Positions 7,509 through 15,644 of a stretch of 57,872 bases of DNA are shown piece after piece. How positions within the stretch are numbered: the stretch's first letter is position 1; the number at the start of each line of letters is the position of its first letter. This DNA is from an uncultured Ruminococcus sp. (GTDB lineage Bacteria > Bacillota > Clostridia > Oscillospirales > Ruminococcaceae). The position numbers and the translations under genes were made by a program. The notes beneath the pieces were generated by a model. It saw only the letters and a program-made list of their open reading frames with translations. It did no database searches and was not told the origin of the DNA. Location of the stretch: NCBI GenBank assembly GCA_902786975.1, contig CADAES010000010.1, forward strand, positions 1-57,872, given 5' to 3'.

Positions 7509-8867
7509 ATGGCACTTGACAAAACACTGTATAAAAAGCTTTTCACCGTGGTCGCACCTATTGCGTTCCAGTATCTGACCGCCTCGCTGGTAACGGCGAG
7601 CGATGCGTTCATGCTCGGCTTCCTCGACCAGGACTCGCTGTCTGCGTCCTCTCTCGCAGGGCAGGTGGCGTTCGTTTTCAGCCTGTTCTACGGTGCGTTC
7701 GTTTTCGGCTGCACCGTGCTTGCCGCACAGTACTGGGGCAAGGGCGATAAAAAAACGGTCGGAGAGGTGCTTGCGGTAACGATGAGATATTCGCTGATCG
7801 TCGGGCTTATCTTTACGCTCGGCTGTGCGTTTTTCCCAAGCGAGATAATGCGCATCTTCACCTCAGACGAGAACCTTGTCTCGGTCGGAGCGGACTATCT
7901 GAGAGTCGTTTCTCTCTCGCATCTTCTGACTGGCTTCACACAGGCTTACTACGGCATAATGAAGGTCTGCGACAAGGCAAAGCTCTCGTCGCTCATCGGC
8001 TCGCTGTCCGTTGTCGTGAATATTATACTGAATGCCTGCCTTATCTTCGGGCTCGGGTTCTTCCCGAAGCTCGGGATCGAAGGTGCGGCGCTGGCGACCG
8101 TGCTTGCAAGGGTCTTTGAAACGGTATTCGTGCTGATCGTCGTTGTGAAAGGCAAATGCATAAAGCTTGACGTAAAGCTGATATTCAGACTTGAAAGCAA
8201 ATTCCTGCACCGTGATTACTGGAGATATACCGCACCTCTGCTCATCAATCAGATAGGCTGGGGCGGGGGAGTCACGATGTACTCCGTCATAATGGGACAT
8301 CTCGGGACGGACGCAGTCGCTGCCAACTCGATAGCGAGCATCGTAAGAATGATGATAGCAAGCCTCTGCTGGGGCATATCCTCGGGCGTAGGCATAGTGC
8401 TTGGCGGAATGCTCGGGCGAAATGAGCTTGAAAGAGCAAAAAAAGCTGGCGGCAGTTTTGTGAGATTTTCTGTCGTTATCGGCATAGCCTCGGGGCTGGT
8501 CATCCTTGCGGTAACGCCTCTGGTGCTGTGGGTGATAAAGCTCGAACCCGATGCACAGCATTATCTGAAATATATGATGCTCTTTGCGTCTTATTACATA
8601 ATCGGCAACTCGCTCAACTCGACCGTTATCAGCGGGATATTCCCGTCGGGCGGCGACACCAAATTCGGAATGATATGCGATGTTGTTACGCTGTGGGCTG
8701 TGGTAGTCCCTCTGGGCGCTCTTGCGGCGTTCATCTGGAAGCTGCCTGTGCTCGCAGTTGCGGCGATACTTACGCTTGACGAGTTCGTGAAGATACCTGC
8801 GGTGTACCTCCACTATGTAAGGTATAAGTGGGTCAGAAACATCACCGTAGACAACACGGCGCAGTAA
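7509..8867 (+). CDS. MATE-family multidrug/sodium efflux transporter
   Basis: A 452-residue integral membrane protein of the usual MATE length with about 12 hydrophobic segments arranged as two six-helix halves. Family features include the early FQYLTASLVTASDAFMLG segment and the repeated ALATVLARV-type stretch at the end of the first half. MATE proteins export cationic compounds in exchange for Na+ or H+. The substrate is not predictable. An AAGGGGAGGG ribosome site precedes the ATG. It is a single-gene transcript with its own promoter and a terminator shared with the convergent lipase gene. Confidence 0.92.
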   Translation: MALDKTLYKKLFTVVAPIAFQYLTASLVTASDAFMLGFLDQDSLSASSLAGQVAFVFSLFYGAFVFGCTVLAAQYWGKGDKKTVGEVLAVTMRYSLIVGLIFTLGCAFFPSEIMRIFTSDENLVSVGADYLRVVSLSHLLTGFTQAYYGIMKVCDKAKLSSLIGSLSVVVNIILNACLIFGLGFFPKLGIEGAALATVLARVFETVFVLIVVVKGKCIKLDVKLIFRLESKFLHRDYWRYTAPLLINQIGWGGGVTMYSVIMGHLGTDAVAANSIASIVRMMIASLCWGISSGVGIVLGGMLGRNELERAKKAGGSFVRFSVVIGIASGLVILAVTPLVLWVIKLEPDAQHYLKYMMLFASYYIIGNSLNSTVISGIFPSGGDTKFGMICDVVTLWAVVVPLGALAAFIWKLPVLAVAAILTLDEFVKIPAVYLHYVRYKWVRNITVDNTAQ

Positions 8868-8875
8868 AAAAATCA

Positions 8876-8915
8876 AGCCATACGAAAGTGATCATCACCT
8901 CGTATGGCTTTTTTT
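8876..8915. terminator. Bidirectional terminator, MATE and lipase-like genes
   Basis: AGCCATACGA (8876-8885) pairs perfectly with TCGTATGGCT (8900-8909), with A-run on the left and T-run on the right. Confidence 0.88.
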
Positions 8916-10356
8916 ATGCTGCCTGTGAAAGCTCGGAGCTATGTGAAGCGGAGTAGTTCCTGTCGTTTGCGGTCACCGCTTCCCAGACCTGTATGCTGTA
9001 ATGGTATTTCACTATTTGTCCTGCGTAGCTGAAAAACGTCGGAAAATAGTTGAGGTCGTTGTCGCTGAGGTCATCCTTGAGCAGGTCCACCACCAGCTCT
9101 GCCGCAGCAGGCACAGCCTCCTTCAGCTTTTCGTACTGCTCGTCGCTGAAAGCCCCGCTGTGGTCGGCATCGTCCATGACCGACAGCAGCACCTTGGTAA
9201 GATATTCGACCGATTTTTTCTTGACCGTGCCCGAGCCGAGTATCCCCGCTATTTTCAGCACCTCTAACTTGCTTGACTTGAAATGCTCGCCGAGCGCCGT
9301 GGAAACGCTCTTGAGATATCTCAGCATCTTGGCTCTCTGCTGCGGCTGGACGCTGATGATGTCAACTGCGGCGTCGGTAACGGGCTTGCAGTCGGAGCAG
9401 AATCTTTCCCTTGACAGCTTTTTTGACAGCCATTCAACGAACTTGTCCTCAAATTCCGATAGCTGCATTTTATCTCCCGTGTCCTTTATCTTGAAGCCGT
9501 CCATTATCGAGAGCGTCTTTACGTTTATCTCCTGCGGCGAAAGCTCGAGCTTTTCGGGAGTACCCGAGCTGTAAAGCCCCCACTTTTGCGGATACATCTT
9601 CGGAATGATGTCCATATCGCAGTAAACGTTGTGTATATTGCTGTAGCCTGATGCCTTCGTGCAGGCGTGAGGTGCTTCAAATGTGTAATCGTAAAGCTCG
9701 TCAGCGGTGATGCCGAACTCGTCAAGGTGTTCGTTTATGTATTTGCCCGTAAGGTCGCATATGCACCCCGCACGGCTGTATCCCGTGAGCCATAGCTTTG
9801 CGCCCTTGCAGTCGTTTTTCTGCTCGAAGTCCTTTATCCTTTGGATAAGCTTTTTGGCCGACTCGGAAAATCCGTTGGCATCGCCAGTCTCACCTGAATC
9901 GAAATTGCTCGCCCATTCGTCTCTGTAATCAAAACCCCTCACAGCCACAGCAATGAGCGGCTTGCCGTCTATGCGCTTGGCTGCGATAACGCTCCCGACT
10001 GATGTGCGGGTCGTGACATCGAGCTCGTCGGCTTGCATCGTCGAGGTGTCAAAACCGGTTTTTTCGAGAACATCGTGGATATTGCAGCCCTTTGCCTGTT
10101 CGGTCTTCTGGTAAGCCGATACAGCAAGCACCAGGGACATCGTCCTAAGCTGTTCGCTGCTCTGACTGCCGGGAGCGCGGAAATAGCTGTCGTTGTAATA
10201 GTAATCAGCCGTGAGGGCGTTGTCAACGCTGCTGAAGCTGCCTGTGACCGTGGTATCGACCGGTGCGGATACCTCAGCGGCGGTGTATGAAAATACCACT
10301 GTGCACAGCACCGTGCCCATAGCCGCAGCGATAAGTTTAGCCTTTATACCTGCCAT
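8914..10356 (-). CDS. Secreted class 3 lipase-like alpha/beta hydrolase
   Basis: A 480-residue protein with an N-terminal signal sequence (residues 1-30: basic start, hydrophobic core, cleavage likely near TAAEVSA). It has a lipase-3-type core with the nucleophile elbow GYSRAG (Ser194), preceded by KLWL. VRGFDYRDEW near 139 may supply oxyanion residues, and YCDMDIIPKMYP with later acidic residues fits the Asp/His region. The exact lipid or ester substrate is unknown. The ATG at 10356 is chosen because GAGGT is 8 bases upstream and the signal peptide starts there; an in-frame start at 10539 adds a non-signal N-terminus. A divergent partner is the CE2 esterase lipoprotein, so both are exported hydrolases. 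Confidence 0.8.
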   Translation of the reverse strand: MAGIKAKLIAAAMGTVLCTVVFSYTAAEVSAPVDTTVTGSFSSVDNALTADYYYNDSYFRAPGSQSSEQLRTMSLVLAVSAYQKTEQAKGCNIHDVLEKTGFDTSTMQADELDVTTRTSVGSVIAAKRIDGKPLIAVAVRGFDYRDEWASNFDSGETGDANGFSESAKKLIQRIKDFEQKNDCKGAKLWLTGYSRAGCICDLTGKYINEHLDEFGITADELYDYTFEAPHACTKASGYSNIHNVYCDMDIIPKMYPQKWGLYSSGTPEKLELSPQEINVKTLSIMDGFKIKDTGDKMQLSEFEDKFVEWLSKKLSRERFCSDCKPVTDAAVDIISVQPQQRAKMLRYLKSVSTALGEHFKSSKLEVLKIAGILGSGTVKKKSVEYLTKVLLSVMDDADHSGAFSDEQYEKLKEAVPAAAELVVDLLKDDLSDNDLNYFPTFFSYAGQIVKYHYSIQVWEAVTANDRNYSASHSSELSQAA

Positions 10357-10532
10357 TGTACTGACCTCGCATGTGTTCCTTGTTTTGCGGTCTATGATAT
10401 GTTCAGACCTTTTTATCTGTATAACATTCACAGCGCTTTTTTTCAACGGCATTTTAGCAATATTCGATAAACATTGAGTGAACAATGCGTGAATAAAAGC
10501 CGAAGCTCCCGCTTGCTCTTTTTCTTTCGGTG

Positions 10533-10561
10533 TAGACAAGCGGCGGAGAATGTGCTATAAT
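10533..10561 (+). promoter_or_regulatory. Promoter of the CE2 esterase gene
   Basis: TAGACA (10533-10538), 17 bases, TATAAT (10556-10561); the start codon is 36 bases downstream. Confidence 0.72.
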
Positions 10562-10596
10562 CGTAACATAGATCTGAAAATATGAGGAGCAGGAGA

Positions 10597-11757
10597 ATGA
10601 AGCTGAAAAGAATACTGGCTGTGACAGCCTGCACCGTCCTGATGCTGAGCCTGTGCGTCGGGTGCGGCAAGAATAAAGCTGACAGCAGCAAAGGGAATGA
10701 TGATGTGAAAAAAGTTGAAAAGCTCAGCGATGCAAAGCTGCTGGGAAGAACATACCGGAGTGACGACGGCAGCCTTTGGCTGGGACTGTCCGGTACGGGC
10801 GCAGAGTTCGAGTTCACCGGTGACAAGCTCTCCGTAGTGTTGAAGGGCAGCGCCGCCGAGGCTGACAATGCCGCCAGAGTGGGCATATTTGTTGACGCAA
10901 ACAGAGCGAGCGATGTCTGCCTTGACGCTGCCGAAAAGACGGTCGATATCAGCGGAAAGGGCAGTACACCCGTGACCGTGCGTATCGTTAAGCTTTCAGA
11001 GTGCCTCAGCTCCTGCTGTGAGATAGTCAGCGTTGACACTCACGGCGGAAGCATAAAAAAGACCGACGACAAGCAGCGCAGGATAGAGTTCATTGGCGAC
11101 TCGATAACCTGCGGCTACGGCGTAGACGATGCCGATCTTTCCCACGGCTTTTCCACTGCGACCGAGGACTGCACCAAGTCTTATGCCTACAAGACAGCAC
11201 AGCTGCTCGATGCCGATCACAGCCTTGTTTCATTCAGCGGCTACGGTGTCGTTTCGGGCTATACGCCAACGGGCGACCGGGCTTCGGATAAGCTTGTTAT
11301 GCCGTATTACGATAAATACGGCTTCAGCGAGAGCGGCGGCTTCGGCACAAAGAAACCCTCGGAGATACAATGGGATTTTTCACGCTTCAAGCCCGATGTG
11401 ATCGTTGTCTATCTTGGCACCAACGATTCGTCGTACACCGTGTATCAACAGGGCAGAGACAAGGAGTACACAGCGGAGTATATCGGGCTTCTCAAGACGG
11501 TACGCTCCAAAAATCCCGACGCAAAGATAATATGCACTCTCGGAACTATGGGCACATTGCTTGTCCCTGCGATGCACGAAGCGGTGTCGCAGTACAGCGC
11601 ACAAACAGGTGACAATAATATAGCCACCCTTGACCTGCCCTTGCAGGACACACAAAAGGACGGCTGTGTTATACAAAGCCATCCGTCTGCCGTTACCTAC
11701 GACAAGGCAGCAAGCATTCTGAGCGACAAGATAAAGTCCGAAATGGGCTGGAGCTGA
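10597..11757 (+). CDS. CE2-type acetyl esterase lipoprotein (SGNH hydrolase)
   Basis: A 386-residue lipoprotein: signal peptide with lipobox LCVGC (Cys23). A jelly-roll domain (about 45-150) is followed by an SGNH hydrolase domain (about 160-385). Catalytic motifs are GDSITCGYG (Ser169), GTND (Asn276) and SHPS (His362). This order, beta-sandwich then SGNH, is that of carbohydrate esterase family 2, which removes acetyl groups from xylan, glucomannan or other plant sugars. The ATG at 10597 has AGGAGCAGGAG just upstream. It is probably anchored on the outer face of the membrane, in line with plant-polymer degradation. Confidence 0.86.
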   Translation: MKLKRILAVTACTVLMLSLCVGCGKNKADSSKGNDDVKKVEKLSDAKLLGRTYRSDDGSLWLGLSGTGAEFEFTGDKLSVVLKGSAAEADNAARVGIFVDANRASDVCLDAAEKTVDISGKGSTPVTVRIVKLSECLSSCCEIVSVDTHGGSIKKTDDKQRRIEFIGDSITCGYGVDDADLSHGFSTATEDCTKSYAYKTAQLLDADHSLVSFSGYGVVSGYTPTGDRASDKLVMPYYDKYGFSESGGFGTKKPSEIQWDFSRFKPDVIVVYLGTNDSSYTVYQQGRDKEYTAEYIGLLKTVRSKNPDAKIICTLGTMGTLLVPAMHEAVSQYSAQTGDNNIATLDLPLQDTQKDGCVIQSHPSAVTYDKAASILSDKIKSEMGWS

Positions 11758-11778
11758 GAAGGAAGAGATAAGAATATG

Positions 11779-11817
11779 CAGCTGTGCAGGAGTCAAAGCT
11801 TTTGCATAGCTGTTTTT
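11779..11817 (+). terminator. Terminator after the CE2 gene
   Basis: CAGCTGTGCA (11779-11788) pairs with TGCATAGCTG (11803-11812) with one G-U pair, followed by TTTTT. Confidence 0.82.
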
Positions 11818-11943
11818 TGTGCATTGTCCATAGACATAGCGGCTCTTGTTTGTGCAAGGCTACAAACTTTTATTTCCTCTGCACATTTTTCGGCATCTGG
11901 ATCGTATTACATTGTAGACAACACATAGGAAATTTGTAGCAAT

Positions 11944-11988
11944 ATGTAATTTGTATGTAATTTTAATGTAATGTTGATGTGCTATACT
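11944..11988 (+). promoter_or_regulatory. Four 11-bp direct repeats abutting a -10 box
   Basis: ATGTAATTTGT-like units start at 11944, 11955, 11966 and 11977, exactly 11 bases apart. The first three share ATGTAAT; the fourth keeps only ATGT and runs into TATACT (11983-11988). No good -35 box is present. Helically phased repeats in place of a -35 suggest a binding array for an activator that loads polymerase. The rest of 11818-12010 is AT-rich with no other feature seen. Confidence 0.6.
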
Positions 11989-12010
11989 TTACATAAAGGG
12001 GAGCTGACTT

Positions 12011-12928
12011 ATGTTCAAGAGCAAAAAAGGAGCAATAGCAGCAGAGCTGATAATGTCGCTGGGGTATGCCGCCCTGTGTGCCGCAGAATACCTGCTGCTG
12101 CCGCATACGGAATTCTGGGCAAAGGCTGTGATGAACAGCTGGGCACTTATGATAGTTTCCTATTTCCTGCTTCTGAGGTTCAGGATAATCTATCTTGTGC
12201 TGCCGTTTGTTTCGTACTGTGTGACAAAGTTTATAATACTGGCAAATACGCATTTCGAGGAAAACGGCTATTTGCATATGCTCAACTACGATTTTTTCAA
12301 ACGTGAACAGATGATGATGTCCGCATATTTCCTGTTCGTGAACGTGCTCCCGCTGTCAATGCTGACAAGGTGGCTTTTCAAACAGATTAAACAGGGCATC
12401 GCTCAGAACAGGGCACAGAAGCTTCAGCAGGCAGCAGTTCAGCAGCCTCCCGAGCAGCCGCCGCAGGCTCAGACGGAGATAGCCCCCGTTCCGCAGCAGC
12501 CGATAACAGCGGTCGATACACAAAATGCTGTTCCTGCGGACGCACCGCCCGAGAGCGCATTCACCTGCGAGCAGCCGACAGCCGTACCGCCGACCCCACG
12601 CCAAAGCGAGCCGATGAGCGAGAGGTCGCATCTTTTCCGTAAGATAGGGCTGAGCCTGTGGCTGCATCTTGTGTGTTGGGCTGCGGCGGCGATCATGGCG
12701 GTATACACGCCGTTTGCGTACATAGCGTTTCCGCTGTGCAGTACCCCCGCAGGAACGATGATATATTTTCTTATGGTGTGGGGCTTGTTCAATATCCCGC
12801 TGATAGTCGGCTCACACAAGCACCCGTTCACCGACAGGGAGTGCAGGATAGTTTACCATGTGTTCTCGGGAGTTTTCTCGCTTATCCTGCTGGGCCGTTT
12901 TGCCTACGAGCTGTCCCTCTGGTTCTGA
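12011..12928 (+). CDS. Membrane protein with Pro/Gln-rich cytoplasmic linker, unknown function
   Basis: A 305-residue protein I do not recognise. Three to four hydrophobic segments occupy the first 125 residues. A low-complexity linker rich in Pro, Gln and Ala spans about 140-205. Three further membrane segments follow to the C-terminus (about 215-238, 240-265, 280-303). AAGGGGAG precedes the ATG. It is 37 bases upstream of the RCC1-like gene, so the two are likely one transcript under the repeat-bearing promoter. Confidence 0.72.
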   Translation: MFKSKKGAIAAELIMSLGYAALCAAEYLLLPHTEFWAKAVMNSWALMIVSYFLLLRFRIIYLVLPFVSYCVTKFIILANTHFEENGYLHMLNYDFFKREQMMMSAYFLFVNVLPLSMLTRWLFKQIKQGIAQNRAQKLQQAAVQQPPEQPPQAQTEIAPVPQQPITAVDTQNAVPADAPPESAFTCEQPTAVPPTPRQSEPMSERSHLFRKIGLSLWLHLVCWAAAAIMAVYTPFAYIAFPLCSTPAGTMIYFLMVWGLFNIPLIVGSHKHPFTDRECRIVYHVFSGVFSLILLGRFAYELSLWF

Positions 12929-12965
12929 GACAGCACTCATACGCTGCACAAAGGAGCTGTGACAA

Positions 12966-13997
12966 ATGAACGAACAAAGAAATATCAGAAAAACGGTCGT
13001 AGCTGCAGTGATGCTTTCGCTGCTGTCCATAGCGGCGGCAGCCGGCATTGTCTGGATCGCAAGAAACAGCCGTGACGGTCACGGCTCGAAGGTGAACGGC
13101 GAACACGATATCAACAAACAGTCGTATGTCACAAGTACGCTGAACTGTCAGACCGACCTCGGCTGTGTACCCGATTTTGCCTTTGCATCGGGCGACCTAT
13201 ATGTGTTTTTCAACGAATATCTTGATGTCTGCGACCTGAACGGGAAATGTACCTCGCACACGACAGGTCATAAGGTCGTCAAAGCAGACGGCGGCAAAAA
13301 AAGTATGTACTTCATCGACGAAAACAAAGACCTTTACAGCTTTGATATGAAGACCGACAAGTCCCGGAAGCTGCTTGGCGGAGTGTGTGATATCTCGGTC
13401 GGCAACTGGGTGAACGGTGCGGTCACCGAAGACGGAAAGCTCTACCTCTGGGGTGAGAACGCAGGTCACTATGTCGCAGGCAGCAGCCCTGTAAATGAGC
13501 CGACAGAGTACAAAAGCGACGTGCATTGGGTGGATATCGAATCGGGCTTGCAGTATCTTCTCCTGCTCGACGACAAGGGAAACGTCTACGAAAGCAGGAC
13601 CACAGAGGACACCTATCCGATAAAAAAGATAGATGCACTCAAGGATATAGAGTCGATATACTGCTGTTCGGAGAAGATCGCAGTCAGCAAAAACGGGCAT
13701 ATCAATTACTGGAAGGGCGATTTCGGCTCGGACAGGTATAACAGCTCAAAAAAGATCGAGTCCGTCCTCAACGGGCTGAAGCCGACAAGCTTCAGGCTCG
13801 GCGCAGAATACAGCATCGCCATCGTGGGTGATGAGGCGTATTTCTGGGGGTGCTTCGGTCCTTCAAAGTACAACAAAGGTATGGATGATGTCCTTTCCCC
13901 GAAATATGACAGCGGACTGACCGACTTTGATGATATTTACTGCGGAAGCTTCACCTTCGTCCGCAAAGGAAAGACCGTGAGGATATACAAAAGGTGA
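12966..13997 (+). CDS. Membrane-anchored RCC1-like repeat protein
   Basis: A 343-residue protein with one N-terminal membrane segment (about 10-32) and an exported beta-propeller-like body. RCC1-type repeats are visible as repeated hydrophobic-Gly-Asp/Asn-Gly blades ending in W/Y-G: DGKLYLWGENAGH, LLLDDKGNVYES, KNGHINYWKGDFG and GDEAYFWGCFGP. RCC1-like propellers usually bind protein or DNA partners; no enzymatic motif is seen. Cysteines occur in several blades. AAAGGAG lies 8 bases before the ATG. Its operon mate is a membrane protein, so a two-part surface complex is possible but unproven. Confidence 0.7.
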   Translation: MNEQRNIRKTVVAAVMLSLLSIAAAAGIVWIARNSRDGHGSKVNGEHDINKQSYVTSTLNCQTDLGCVPDFAFASGDLYVFFNEYLDVCDLNGKCTSHTTGHKVVKADGGKKSMYFIDENKDLYSFDMKTDKSRKLLGGVCDISVGNWVNGAVTEDGKLYLWGENAGHYVAGSSPVNEPTEYKSDVHWVDIESGLQYLLLLDDKGNVYESRTTEDTYPIKKIDALKDIESIYCCSEKIAVSKNGHINYWKGDFGSDRYNSSKKIESVLNGLKPTSFRLGAEYSIAIVGDEAYFWGCFGPSKYNKGMDDVLSPKYDSGLTDFDDIYCGSFTFVRKGKTVRIYKR

Positions 13998-14009
13998 TAT
14001 CCACAGATC

Positions 14010-14037
14010 TTACTTCTTACCTCTTACATCTTACCTC
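14010..14037 (-). repeat. Heptamer array, locus 1 (4 units)
   Basis: Four consecutive 7-bp units read TTACTTC, TTACCTC, TTACATC, TTACCTC on the plus strand, equivalent to GAGGTAA-type units on the minus strand. The array starts 13 bases after the RCC1-like stop codon. The same unit family recurs at 28936 and 41927. Confidence 0.85.
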
Positions 14038-14040
14038 TAA

Positions 14041-14070
14041 AAATCTTCTCGTTTCGGGAGGATTTTTTTA
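14041..14070 (+). terminator. Terminator after the RCC1-like gene
   Basis: AAATCTTCTCG (14041-14051) pairs with CGGGAGGATTT (14055-14065) through G-U pairs, followed by TTTT. Confidence 0.78.
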
Positions 14071-14079
14071 TTTTACCTC

Positions 14080-14124
14080 TTGACAAAACTAACGAATGGT
14101 AGTATAATAACTAACGAACGGTAG
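14080..14124 (+). promoter_or_regulatory. TetR-gene promoter with two operator repeats
   Basis: TTGACA (14080-14085), 17 bases, TATAAT (14103-14108). The 15-bp sequence ACTAACGAAYGGTAG occurs at 14088-14102, filling the spacer, and at 14110-14124, just after the -10 box. The copies differ at one base and are 22 bp apart, two helical turns. The arrangement fits autorepression by the TetR protein encoded next. Confidence 0.82.
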
Positions 14125-14163
14125 TCAAGATAAACGACAGCATAAAAGAGAGGAGACAGGATA

Positions 14164-14769
14164 ATGGACAAAAGGGAAGAGATATTGCTTGCCACGCTCG
14201 AGCTCGCCTCGCAAAAAGGGCTGGGCAGCGTGTCGCTGGGGCAGATAGCCGATAGGGTCGGCATAAAGAAACCGTCGCTTTACAACCATTTCAGCTCAAA
14301 GGACGAGATAATAAACGAGCTGTATGTGTACCTGCGCCAAAAGGCTAAGTCGCAGCTGCCGCCGTCGCCTGAGGGCATAAGTGAGCTTGTAAAGGACAAG
14401 TCGGCTTATGAGGTGCTGATGATGTCGGTCAAAAACTACGGTGTTATGAACAGCGACGAAACGATGATGAAATTTTACCGTGTCATCTATTCGCAGAGGT
14501 CGCTCGATCCGACCGCCGCACAGATAGTCGCAGAGGAGACAAAAAAGATGATAGCTGCGACAAAGGCTCTGTTCTATGCGCTTTCGGCACACAAAAAGAT
14601 AGAATGTGACGATATAGACAGCGCAGCGTTCAGCTTTGCGATGAGCGTACACTCGATACTTGACTATATGACTGACTGCAAAAGCTTCGGTCAGCAGACA
14701 GACGACAAAATGCTTTCAGACCATATAAAGTGGTTCTGCACACAGATAGGAGGACAAAAGAATGAATAA
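14164..14769 (+). CDS. TetR/AcrR-family transcriptional repressor
   Basis: A 201-residue regulator. Residues 5-50 form the TetR helix-turn-helix (ILLATLELASQKG, SLGQIADRVGIKKPSLYNHF). The all-helical C-terminal ligand domain is divergent and its inducer is unknown. The gene lies 40 bases after paired operators and overlaps the following DUF998 gene by 8 bases, so it most likely controls its own two-gene operon. Confidence 0.9.
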   Translation: MDKREEILLATLELASQKGLGSVSLGQIADRVGIKKPSLYNHFSSKDEIINELYVYLRQKAKSQLPPSPEGISELVKDKSAYEVLMMSVKNYGVMNSDETMMKFYRVIYSQRSLDPTAAQIVAEETKKMIAATKALFYALSAHKKIECDDIDSAAFSFAMSVHSILDYMTDCKSFGQQTDDKMLSDHIKWFCTQIGGQKNE

Positions 14770-15433
14770 AAAAACAATTATAAACTATATCGGACTTTTA
14801 GGCGTTATCGCTTTTTTATCATATCTTGCGGCAGTGCTTTTTGCACCGCTGGCTTACGACGGCTATGACTGGAAAGCTCAGGCTGTGAGCGACCTCAGCG
14901 CCGAGAACGCACCGTCAAAGATGCTGTGGAAACAGCTTGCAGCGCTGTACGACAAATGTACGCTGGTGTGCCTTATGGCTGTATGTGTATTTATCAGAGG
15001 CAAGCTCAGCAAGCCACTGAGAGTCGGCATTTATCTGTTCACAGTGATGAGCTGGATATCGGGCATCGGCTATGCGATGTTCCCGCTTTCGGAAAGCGGC
15101 TACGCCGGAACTTTCCGTGACAAAATGCACCTTTACGCTGTCACCCCGCCGGTAGTGATGCTGTCGATAGCTTCACTTATCCTGATGATGGTCGGCGGCT
15201 ATCGCTCAAAGGGGAAATACCGCTATATCGCTGTTGCGGCAACCGTTGCGCTGGCAATGATGTTCATAGGCGCAATAGGGACAGGTGCTGTCCCCAAGGA
15301 GTATTTCGGGATCTTTGAACGCTTCAGCGTTTTTTCCGCAACAGGCTTCACAGGATTTCTCGGCATATGCCTGTTCAACGGCTTCGGCGAAAGCAAAAAA
15401 GCACAAGGGCAACACCGCACAACCACCGGCTAA
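14762..15433 (+). CDS. DUF998 membrane protein with repeat-encoded C-terminus
   Basis: A 223-residue protein with about six membrane segments and the DUF998 signature SDLSAENAPSKMLW (about 43-56). Function is unknown; several family members sit beside TetR regulators, as here. It overlaps the TetR gene by 8 bases. The last eight residues (GQHRTTTG) and the stop codon are read from the left end of the repeat element at 15407-15580. The original C-terminus may therefore have been replaced by insertion. Confidence 0.85.
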   Translation: MNKKTIINYIGLLGVIAFLSYLAAVLFAPLAYDGYDWKAQAVSDLSAENAPSKMLWKQLAALYDKCTLVCLMAVCVFIRGKLSKPLRVGIYLFTVMSWISGIGYAMFPLSESGYAGTFRDKMHLYAVTPPVVMLSIASLILMMVGGYRSKGKYRYIAVAATVALAMMFIGAIGTGAVPKEYFGIFERFSVFSATGFTGFLGICLFNGFGESKKAQGQHRTTTG

Positions 15434-15580
15434 CGCCTTTGCACGCCGTCTGCTTGTATTTTTTCCGTCATAGTACACAAATTTTCCTTGCCGGGCGCCA
15501 GCCCGCCTGCGACAAATTTATGCATTCTGACGAAAAATCTGACTGCGCGTCTGACGCACAATGGTCGTGCGGTATTGCCC
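15407..15580 (+). mobile_element. 174-bp terminal-inverted-repeat element (MITE-like)
   Basis: The ends GGGCAACACCGCAC (15407-15420) and, inverted, GGGCAATACCGCAC (15580-15567) differ at one of 14 bases. The interior encodes nothing. The first 37 bp recur inverted at 21608-21644, and the right end resembles 50252-50284. AA flanks both ends, compatible with but not proof of a 2-bp target duplication. It overlaps the DUF998 3' end. Confidence 0.65.
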
Positions 15581-15597
15581 AAGCCTGACCTTGCTGC

Positions 15598-15640
15598 AAA
15601 AAAATCGAGCCTATGTTTACAGATAGTAAGCATAGGCTCT
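15598..15640 (-). terminator. Terminator of the giant helicase gene
   Basis: GAGCCTATG (15607-15615) pairs with CATAGGCTC (15631-15639). On the minus strand a T-run follows. It sits 5 bases past the helicase stop codon and could also act on the plus strand. Confidence 0.82.
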
Positions 15641-15644
15641 TTTA

